A program made the translations under genes and the position numbers. From contig CM064862.1 of the NCBI GenBank assembly GCA_032719365.1, forward strand, positions 86,237,180 to 86,301,179: 64,000 nt of DNA, in the 5' to 3' direction. Of the stretch, positions 32,601 to 42,950 are shown piece after piece; position 1 is the first letter of the stretch, and each line of letters starts with the position of its first letter. Source of the stretch: Prinsepia uniflora (taxonomy: Eukaryota; Streptophyta; Magnoliopsida; Rosales; Rosaceae). The notes beneath the pieces are model-generated. The model had not been told where the DNA came from. It saw only the letters and a list, made by a program, of their open reading frames with translations, and searched no databases.

Positions 32601-35600
32601 TACGATTATGCCCTTCGCCGTTCTAGACCCGTATCTTACTCGTCCTACGTCCGATGAAGACATGCAGCCTGTCGTTGTACTCAAGACGACGAGATTTACC
32701 CAACGGCCCTCGGTCTACGTGTAAAAACCTTGTCGTACAAAAAGTCAATCTTTCCCCTCTTGTTAACCAAATTACGGTAATACCCTCAACCTTCCGAACA
32801 TCATAACTTCCTCTTCGGATGTCGGAATCGGGTGTGCCACCTGTCTGCGGACTCGTAACGTCCCAAACTACGTCACGGTCATCATTCAATGCCCAATTCA
32901 TCGTCCGAACTAAAAGTCAACATTTTGCCCATTCTATGGGTAAAATCGTCATTCTGCGCTAAAAGTCCAAACGTCGCCAACTAACCACCGATTAATCTAA
33001 CTAATTCGTCACTAATTACTTTGCTAATCCGGACTCCCGGGACGGGTCGTTACATAGGTGTTGTTTGGAGTTCGGGAGATTATGTTACAGGTCTAGAACT
33101 CCGAAGGGCAAAATGGTAAATTGTGCAACATTTTTCTACATTGGGATCTATGCCCAGTGCTTAGTGGACAAATGGCCATTCTGGGGATTGATGCGCACTG
33201 ATTGTAGGACATCTGTCCTTCTCAGGAAGGCAGTAGACCCTTCCCACTGCCTTTGTTTGCTTTCAAAATTGGGTGTGTGTGCACGGTGAAGAACAGAGGG
33301 AAAACAGAGGATTGAGAGTGAGAAGCTTAGGAGAGTTGGATGAAGAAAGGGACAAGTGAGTCGTGTGTGAGAGAAGTGAGGTGAAGTCTGTTGAGTGAGT
33401 ATGGGTGAGAAGTGATTAAACACAGGAAACAGAGAAGACCCGTGAGTCCCTTGTTCGAATTCGAAAATAATGAAATTGTATTGAAGGACGAATAAGCCTA
33501 ATGGATTGATCAAATGATGATCTAGAGGTCACCAGGAGTTGATCCCGCCCAGTTTTGAGCCCTAACATGGACGGTAAGTGGAAAAACTCGTGAACGTTTC
33601 CTTTGACTTCGAAAATGGCAGGGTGTAATTTAGTGACAATTGATTTAATTGGTTCTTTGGGCAAGGTTCTGGACGACAAAAGGAAGCAAATGGAAGTGGA
33701 ACGAAGGGCAGACGTGTCCAGAAACATGAGAACGAAGAAGAGGAAGATTCGAGTTTTGAAGGTCGATCGGAAGGTAGTCTTTCGTTCTTATTTTTATGTT
33801 TTGACATTGTAGTTTTATAGGAAAGGATTGGACGTAGCCGTAGGAAGGAAAAGGACTAAAAACGGATTAAAATTAGACGAGTTAGGAGGCTGGACCGCCT
33901 GCGCCGGTTCGATCGAACCGAGTCTGTCTCAAGGTAGGGGATGATGAATAGTAGGCGCGTGGCTCCCACGCGCAACCACTTCAGGCGGCGCGTGTGGGCG
34001 CGTGGCACGCCTTTTGGGGAAGGTTCCAACATGAATTTTAAAGTATTTGATGTAACAAACATTTTGAGATTGGTTTCGAGTCGATCGGATATCAGCTCGA
34101 TAGTTTTCGGGGTGTCTGAAGATTTTAGGCCTCGGTTAAAAATAGTTAAAAATTCGGGAAAATTACGGGGCTTAAGTATGATCATTGTGAAGTAGTTAGT
34201 GACCTTATTGTGGGATTTGAACAGGTTTGGGAAATCCGAGGATAGTGGATTAATTGGGAAAGCATAAGTGTGCGCGTATCGAGACGACGACATAATGGTC
34301 TATGAGTGGACTTTATTTTCTAACTTATGATGCATGCATATAAGTTTTATATGTTTTCTATACGTGATTTCTATATTTGTGAATTGATATTGATGACTTA
34401 CGATTTTGCATGGATTTCGAGATTATAACGTAATTGCACGTTTTACGAGGTTTCACTTTATATTGTGATTTGATCCTGGTTTTGAGGATTTGATTTTGAG
34501 ATTTGAAACATGATTTGATTTCAATGATTTACGATGGATTTTGGAAAAGTGATTTCGGGCTTGGATCCCTGTTCATGTGGTTTTGGAACTGGATTTCGGA
34601 AACAATGTTTCGGATTTGGTTTTAAGACTTGAAAGGAAATTCTGGATTTGGGTTCGGGATGATAGTTCCGGATGCCGGCTTACCGAATCATTGTTGCAAA
34701 TTCGAATGTGGATTTTCTATGGTTTTTATTGTTGATTAAAAATGGTTTTGGGTTTAAAGACCCGGAAAAAGAAAAGAAAAATCGCTGGATCTGGTTTTGA
34801 GTTTAAAGACTCGGTTGATTGACGGGGGGAGGGCCCTGAATTGATATGTTTTGAGTTTAAAGACTCGGTATATGTTTTGAGTTTAAAGACTCGGTTATGA
34901 TACCCCCCCCCCCCCCCCTCCCCCCATATCCGAGGCCTGTTGATTGTGTTTTGAGTTTAAAGACTCGTTGATATCCCAGGAAGGCTTGATTATGCGCATG
35001 ATTTTGTGTTTAAAGACTCGGGTGCACTTGAGATCCAGCAAACTCGCATGATTGATGTTTTTCACTGGTTTTTCATTGGTTTTTCGATGTTTTGGGCAGT
35101 GGCCCGGATGATTTGGATTTGACAAATTTTGGGACTGAGTTCCCGTACATTGAGATTAATTTGTGATTTGAGGCTGAGGATTGGGTTTGACTAACGGATT
35201 TGATTCGGGTTTTCAGATGGTTCTCATTGATGGTTTTGGTATGAATGGTTTCATGACATGATTTGATATGCATGCATTGGTTTTTGCGTGGAGGGTAAAA
35301 ATGTAAATATGTTTTTCTGAAACTGTTTTTGAACTTATATTTCATTTTATTTTGTCCACTCACAGTCTTTTCATGTTTTTGATACCCTCCAGGTTGTAGC
35401 GGTGCGGGCTGTTGGTCGAGAGAGACAGAGACATCACACACGAGATCCACAGTAGATTCCATGAATTCTGGGAAGGCCGGAAGCTTTTGGACGATCGGAC
35501 CGAGTTTACCTTATCCAACTAACGTGTCACATGGAGGTTGGACGTCAGTTTAGCCTTCATGTCATGCGTAAGTTAGACGAGAGCAGGATTTAGCCCTTAA

Positions 35601-35629
35601 TCCAGGGGGATTGGGGGCGGGTCCTGTCA
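29686..35629 (+). mobile_element. Solo LTR A (about 2.97 kb) with nested LTR B
   Basis: It starts TGTAACAGCCCGTCC and ends GCGGGTCCTGTCA. The 5-bp TSD GGTTT is exact at 29681-29685 and 35630-35634. Without the nested LTR B and its TSD copy it is 2965 bp with no PBS, PPT or coding region, so it is a solo LTR. It keeps the decamer ATGAGTGGAC (34302-34311), ATGCATGCAT at 34330 and 35268, GTCCACTCAC (35354-35363) and the acceptor-like CCCTCCAG ending at 35392. GAGTTTAAAGACTC palindromes lie at about 34749-35015, with a run of C at about 34905-34925. Confidence 0.9.
30081..33054 (-). mobile_element. Solo LTR B (2974 bp), nested in LTR A
   Basis: It starts TGACAGGGCCCACCCC and ends ACGGGTCGTTACA, with exact TSD TAGGT at 30076-30080 and 33055-33059. 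It is a minus-strand LTR without internal domain. Conserved parts: GTGAGTGGAC (30348-30357), ATGCATGCAT (30427-30436 and 31334-31343), GTCCACTCAC (31362-31371), GAGTCTTTAAACTC palindromes (about 30671-30872) and a variant GGGTTTGTAAACCC near 30906. Small frames inside are not genes. Confidence 0.92.
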
Positions 35630-35649
35630 GGTTTATCATGTACGGTAAA

Positions 35650-38625
35650 TGTAACGACCAGTTCCAGAAATTAGGATTAGATTAGTGGTTAATGACATAT
35701 TAGTAAAGTTAATCGGTGATTAATTGAACGATTTCGGACGGACGGTGCGAAATGACGATTTTGCCCCTAGAATGGGCAAAAATGTTGAATTTTTGTTCGG
35801 ACGGTCAACTGGACTTTGACTGATAACCGTGACGTAGTTCGGGACGTCACGAGTTCATAGACGGGTGGCACGTGCGATTCCGACATCCGAGGAGGAAGTT
35901 ACGACATTCGGAAGTTCAAGGGCAATTTGGTAATTTGATGGAATAGTGGCAAAAGGTTGACTTTTGGACGAAAAGTCAATTTCACGTAATTCAAGGACTA
36001 TTAGGAAGGTCTCGAGGCCTTGAGTACAACGACAGACGGCACATCATTATCGAACTTCGGATGAATTAGTTGTGGGTCTAGAAACGCAAGGCGCAAAATG
36101 GTAATTTGTGCGGTAAGGGGCATTTTGGTCATTATGGCAGCCTAGAGATCTGTGCCCAATGTCAGTAGGACACTTGGCTGGTTTGGAGAAGGTGACCACC
36201 AGATTGTTGACAGGTGTATTTCTCTGGATGGCCGTAGAACCATCTCTCACCGCCTACAAAGGATTTAAACTGTGGCACGGTTTAGGAAATTTGGGAAAAA
36301 CAGAGACGGTGGATCGTGGAAGCCATATTAAACCATCAATCTGAGATGAGTGTTGTGAGTGTGAGGGAAATAGTGAAAACAGACAGTAAGGATGATAGTA
36401 GTGCCGTCACAACGGAGCTGTCGTGGACGGTGGTCCTAAACTGGGAAAAACAGAGGCCAGGAAATCGTGACATCCCAACTTCCCTCAAATCCTATCCTTT
36501 ACCCCTATTGTAAGAATCAAAGTTGAACGTGACGATGGGAGAAGTCACCTGGTGGTCACGGGGAAGCTCGACGCTGGCAGACAGTGGCAAGTCCCGCAAA
36601 TGATCTGTTTTGGTTTAATGGCAATTAAAGATGTGGGAAAGAGATGATTGTTTTGATGTCAAGGAAGAGGGTCAGGAGAGTCAAAGAAGTCGTATGGGGC
36701 CAAGCTTGAGGCTTTCCGTGGACGGCGGCCGTAAAACCCGAAAAAGAGTAAGTATGGATTGAAAATGGTAATTTCGATTCTAATTAGTTTAGCTTGATTC
36801 TAATAAGTGGAAACTGTTTCTGGTGACCCAATGAACTCTGAAGGATGGACTTGGAGGCCAGAGGAGTTTATAATCCATGGAGATCAAGGTTGCAGAGCAC
36901 CAGTTGAATTCTTGAACAGGAAGGTAACGCCTCGTGAGTTTTGTTACAGTTTGATCCTATTAGTAGAATAGGAAGGGAGGGACGAAACTAGTAGGTTAAT
37001 TAGGACCTAAAACGGATTAAAAATTAGACAAAACCGAGAACGCCGGTTCAAAACCGAACTGGATTCGCAGACCGGTCGACTAAGGAAGCCGATGAATAGT
37101 GTTTAGGCTCGTGGCTCTCACGCGCAGCCCCTTTGGACGGCGTGTGTGGGCGCGTGGTGCAGATTTTGAGGAAGGTTCCAACACAAATTTTAAAGTATTC
37201 GATGTAACGAACATTTTGGTGCTGGTTTCGAGTTGATCAGACATCATCTCAATATGTTTCGGAGTGTCCGAAGGTTTTAGGCCTCGGCTAAAAATAGTTA
37301 AAAATTCGGAAAAATTACGGGGCTTTAGTATAAGCTTTACAAAGTTGCTAGTAACATTATTATGGGATTTGGATAGATTTGGGAAAGCCGGTGATAGTAG
37401 ATTAGCCGAGAACGGCATAAGTGTACGCGTATCGAGGTAGCGGCGGAATGGTCTGTGAGTGGACTTTTATTTCTAACTTATGATGCATGCATATATGTTT
37501 TTATATGTTTTCCATACGTGATTCTATGAGTTGATTTATGATCTTGATTATTTACGGTTTTACACGGTTTTCAAGATATTTACGGAATTGCACGTTTTAC
37601 CAGATTTCGATTTATCTTGTGATTTGATATGGTTTTGATGATTTGACTTCGTGATTTGATTTCAATGATTTGAAATGGATTTCGGAAAAGTGATTTCGGG
37701 CTTAGAGCCATGTTCATGAGATTACGGTTTTGAAATTGGATTTTGAAAGTGATATTTCGGATTTGGTTTTGAGATTTGGAAAGGAAATCTGGATTTGGGT
37801 TCGGGATGATGGTTCGGGATGCTAGCTTACGGAATCATTGTTACGAATTCGGATAAGGATTTTCGAGGGTTTTCAATGTGGATTGAAAAATGGTTTTGGG
37901 TTTAAAGACCCGGAAAAAAAAAACCACTGGATCTGGTTTTGAGTTTAAAGACTCGGTTGATTGACGGGGGGAGGGCCCTGGATTGATATGTTTTGATTTT
38001 AAAGACTCGGTTGATGTTTTGAGTTTAAAGACTCGATGATTGTGATACCCCCTGAGGCCTGTGATTGTGTTTTGAGTTTAAAGACTCGTTGATATCCCGG
38101 AAAGGCCTGATTATTACGCATGATTTTAAGTTTAAAAAATCAGGCGCATTTGAGATCCAGCAAACTCGCATACTTGATGTTTTTCACTAGTTTTTCATTG
38201 GTATTTCGATGTTTTGGGCAGTGGCCCGGATGATTTGGATTTGATGAGTTTTGGGACCGAGTTCCGTACTTTACGATTGATTTGTGATTTTGGGTTGAGG
38301 CCCTGGATTTGAATGACATAATTGATTATGTTTTTTCAATAATGTTTTTGATATGAATGGTTTCATAACATGAGTTGATATGCATGCATTGGTTTTTGCG
38401 TGGAGGGTAAAATCATATTTTCTTCTAAACTGTTTTATGAACTTATTACTTATTTTTGTCCACTCACAGTCATTTGTGTTTTCGATACCCTCCAGGTTAT
38501 TGCGGTGCGGGCTGTTGGTCGAGAAAGACGGAGACATCACACACGTGATCCACAGTTGAGTCTACGCACTCTGGGAAGTCTGGTACTATTGAACGGTTCA
38601 TTTTGGACATCCCTTGTCTGACTTA
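35650..38625 (+). mobile_element. Large LTR C, 3' end missing
   Basis: It starts TGTAACGACCAGTTCC and is closely related to LTR A throughout, including GTGAGTGGAC (37455-37464), ATGCATGCAT (37483-37492 and 38380-38389), GTCCACTCAC (38458-38467), CCCTCCAG ending at 38495 and GAGTTTAAAGACTC palindromes (about 37900-38140). Similarity to LTR A stops near 38625, before the expected ...GGGTCCTGTCA end; sequence of a different LTR type follows. The preceding GTAAA (35645-35649) would be its TSD, but no second copy is seen. Confidence 0.8.
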
Positions 38626-40745
38626 GATCGGGTTGATACGAATCCGTAAACAGACGGCAACGATGAGGTGGCAATATCTGATTGGGCAGATATTTTAAGT
38701 GGGACCCATAGATGAGTGACAAGTGTCACTCATCCTATTGGTGGCTTCCCTAAAAAGTGGATCTAACTAATTAAATAATATTAATTTAATTATTTTATAA
38801 TTTAATCCTAGCCCTTCATCCCATCTAATCCCTTCATCCTAGCCGTCCAAACCTCCCTTCCTCACACTTGAACACCAGCCATCATTTTCTTCTGCTTTTC
38901 TTAATCCAAACCCGAAACACCGCCCCCTCCTTTCTCCATTCTTCCCTTGAACAAACACACACACCTCACCACACCAATCATTTATATATTCTTGTGAAGA
39001 CTGAGAGAGAGTGAAGGACCAGTGGGTTGGTCGACAGGCCACGGCGGAAGGAACCCGAAATCAAGGGAGAAGGTCTTGATCGATTTCGAGGGCTGGGACG
39101 GCCGGAGACGATAGCCACATCTATTTTCAGGCCGCCGGTTTTGTTTCAATCTAAAGGTTTGGAGGTCCCGGTGACGACGATTATCCAGGTGAGGCTTACG
39201 TCACGCAAATCGAGGTGGCAGCTTAGGACGGTCTGTGAGTGGACCTTGTTTTCTAAAATGTGATCCATGCATAAATGTTTTATATGTTTTATGAATATGA
39301 TTCTATGATGTTGATTTGGATATTTGTGAATTGCATGGTTTCACGCATTTCGAGGCGATTTATGTGCTTGCACGTAAATCGAGGTTTACGATTTTGCACT
39401 GATTTTTCATACTTATAGTTTTGGAAATGATTTCATGAAATGGTTTTGGATTTGAAAAGGTAAACTCGGGTTTGAGACCCATTTGTTTTGGAAACCCTCG
39501 GACTCGAAATCCATTTAGTTACGTTCTCGAGCTAGAGGCCCAATTGGTTCTTAAATCGATTTCGGATTTGGAAATATGGACCAGGCACGAGACCCATTTG
39601 ATTTATGAACTCTCGGACCTAGAGTCCATTTGATTTAACAAGGCATCGGGCTGGAGGCCTAGTTGATTTACGTATCAGGCTCGAGGCCCAATTGGTTTGC
39701 GTATCGGGCTCGAGGTCCAGTTGACTTACGTATCGGGTACGAGGCCTATTTGGTTTACGAAATCGGGCACGAGGCCCATTTAGTTTATGAAATCGGGCGT
39801 GAGGCCCAGTTGGTTTACGATTCGGGCCGGAGGCCCAGTTTTATGTGGATTCGGGCTTAGGGCCCAGTTATGTTTTAAGATTGTGATTTTGGGTCGAGGA
39901 CCCATAAATGGATTTATGGTTCATGACAGTTTATGGGGACCGGGAATGAACCCTTGAAAGGTTTTGAGAATGTTTTCAAAAAGTTTTTCGTATACCATCC
40001 TTTATATATGAATTGTCTCCTCTGGGGATGGTCGTTGGCTTGGGTGGACCCCAGAGTAGTCACGGAGCACTGACTGAGTGGAGTCGCCCCCGTTGGGTTC
40101 CTTACTCTTAGAAAGTCTATGAATTATAACCCTCAGGGAGGGTCATTGATCTACGGACATTGACTTGGGTGGACCCTGGGGAGACTTGGGCTTTGAGCCC
40201 CGGGTAGCACGCGCGTAGCTCTAAATACCATGGCAGGATTGGTTATATGATATTGATGAACATGACTTCTTAGTTTTGCGATATTGTATTTTATGGATAA
40301 TAAATGGATTTGGGCTGAGATCTCATATATGATTACTATGTTACGTATTTCTGTAAATGGTTTTGGGCAGAGGCCCGTATGACTTGAATTTACGGAACTC
40401 GGGGCTGAGACCCTATTTATGGTTTTTTAAACATATGTGGCTTGATAAATAGTTTTACTATGCATGCATGCTTTTTAGTGAAGGGTATAAAGGTCTTTTA
40501 TGAAATGTGTTTTACTAAATTTATTACTTTTCGTCCACTCACAGTCTTTTGGTTTTCAGTGCCCTTCAGGTTGAATGAGGTGCGGATTGTAGCAGAGATC
40601 GAGACATCACATACCTCCTCCGGATCCTGGCGTACTCTAGAAGCCTGCGGGCTAAAGGTTCAAATTTTTCCTGGTCTGACACTCCGTGTCAGACGGGATC
40701 AGGAGCATCCCTCTTTAATCCCGGGGGATTTGGGACGGATCCTGA
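38626..40745 (+). mobile_element. Large LTR D, 5' end missing
   Basis: The 3' part of a plus-strand LTR ends GGGACGGATCCTGACA at 40745. It includes GTGAGTGGAC (39235-39244), GTCCACTCAC (40533-40542), acceptor-like CCCTTCAG ending at 40569 and an array of about a dozen ~27-bp units of the type ATCGGGCTCGAGGCCCA (39468-39900). No TGTAAC start is present; it is fused to LTR C near 38625, so a deletion between two LTRs is likely. The first about 500 bp, with TGGCACAAG-type and CT-rich tracts, cannot be placed precisely. Confidence 0.72.
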
Positions 40746-42360
40746 CACGTATTTTTGTAATTTTGGTAAGTAGGGGCGTTATGGTCTTTTTGGGTTACAA
40801 GGTGAGTTATTAGAGGTATTTAAATGGGATGGTGACAAGTGTCATGACACGACCCATCCCAATCCCCTCTGGATTAAGGCAGGATATGACATGCTCCCGT
40901 CTAACCCACGTGTGACACGATGGGTCAGACCATCCAACCCACGTGGGACACGAAGGCTAGACAAGAGATAACCCAACCTTAGCCCACTCGGGCCTCCAGA
41001 GTGTGTCAGGATCAGTGGTGGAGTGTGATGTCTCGGTCTCTGCTATAGCCTACATCCGCAATCAACCTGAAGGGTATTAAAAACCAAAAAAGCTGTGAGT
41101 GAACGAAAATAAATAATTTATTAAAACTCATTTCATAAAAGAAATTTATACGATTCACTTAAAAAAAATATGCATGCATACGAAAACCAGTTAATTCAAA
41201 TATAATAAAAAACCGTTTCTAAAACCAAAGTCATTTCCTTTCTCAAATCATTAGGGTCTTAAACCAAAACCGTAAAATCACCAAGTATGAGGACTCATCC
41301 CAAAATCATAAATCCAAATCATGTAGGCCAATGCCCAAATCCATAAACACCGAAATACCATTTCATAAATCCAATAAATCTGTAATCCAAATACTGATCC
41401 TTGGCATCCCAGATGCCTAGCATCCTAGACGCTTGACGTCCCAGACGTCATATCACGGTCTAAGTTACGCGTGCTGTCCGGGGTCTCTTCGGGTCTATCT
41501 CTAATATCCTAGATGTCTGACGTCTCAAACGTCTAATCATAGCAATCCTGCTCCTGAGTCACTATACGGTATGATCGCTCCGTACAATGACCCCTCGCAG
41601 GTAATGCGCCGTGACTTCCCTAGTGTCCCAGACAGCTGGAGGAGACCATCCACATATCCTCATATAAGGATGGTATATGGAAAACCTTTGATAAAATCAT
41701 TTCAAAACCTTTCAAAGAGGTCATGCAAGGAATTTCCATAAAACTATCATAAATCATAAATCTAAATCCATTTAGGGTCTCCGACCCCGAAATCACATTT
41801 ATAAACCACAAATGGGACTCATGCCCGGTATGATGCTCAACTGGGCCTCAAGCTCGACATCATAAACCAACTGGGCCTCTAGCCCGATATCTCATTAAAT
41901 CAAATGGACTCCAAGTCCGAGAATTCATCAACCAAATGGGTCTCATGCCCGATTTCATATTTCCAAATCCAAAATCAGTTCATTGATCCACAATTGAAAA
42001 CAAAAGCACATGTAAATCCCACATAAAACTATACGCCTCAAAATACGTGCAAATACGTAAATACAAAATATCAGAAATATACGTACTCAAGGCATTCAAA
42101 ACATAGATATAAAATATATAAAATAGTTATGCATGCATCATATTTAGAAAACAAAAGTCCACTCATAGACCGTCTTAGCTGCCGCATCTGTACGCGTGTC
42201 ATAAGCCTCCCCGTGGCTAATCCACCATCTCCGGGACTTCTAGTCCTATCCAAATCATATCCGAAGGACACTAACTATCTATACAAGTCCATAGGATAAA
42301 ACTCCAAAACTCCCTGAAAAATCAACGTGTCCCGGACATGTTTCCCGAGGTGAAAAACCT

Positions 42361-42707
42361 AAGGGTGGCAATTTTTGACACGACTCGATACACGACTCGA
42401 AACCCGCACGAAATTTATCTGGGTCAACCCGCACAATTAAAATTTTGGGTCAACCCGTTATGACCCGTTTATTAAACGGGTGGGTTTCGAGTCAGCCTAT
42501 TAACCCGTATAATGACATGTTAACCCGTTTAATAAATGGGTAGATTTCGGGTTAACAGGTTAACCCGTATATTGGTTTATATATTGACCCATTTAATAAA
42601 TGTGTCATTACTAACCCATATATCTACCCATTTATCTACCTAAATATCTATTAAATTTTATAATTTAAATAGGTTAAACATGTTAAACGGGTCATTGCCA
42701 CCCCTAG
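42361..42707. mobile_element. hAT-type MITE (347 bp) with 8-bp TSD
   Basis: It starts AAGGGTGGCAAT and ends ATTGCCACCCCTAG, giving imperfect terminal inverted repeats of the TAGGGGTGGCAA class typical of plant hAT elements. The 8-bp duplication AAAAACCT is exact at 42353-42360 and 42708-42715. The interior is rich in AACCCGTTTAATAAA-type repeats and has no coding capacity. Confidence 0.9.
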
Positions 42708-42950
42708 AAAAACCTCGATTTGACCAATCTAACGATCTCCAATCAACTTGAAACCACCACCATTGGATTCGAATCGTCGAAACCCTTCGAATGACATTGG
42801 TCCCACCTTGAAATTCACACTCACAAGCCCTCATACGCATGGTCAACGTGAAAGTTAACGATTCCAAAAAATCAACTGCTGACGTCAACGATCAACGGTT
42901 GACGTCAGCATGATGTCATCACTTACAACCCTGACACATGTTAGATCTGA

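Noticed and set aside
29686..33054. A fold-back DNA transposon with about 400-bp terminal inverted repeats
   Set aside because: The inverted ends belong to two different LTRs in opposite orientation (A plus, B minus), each with its own 5-bp TSD.
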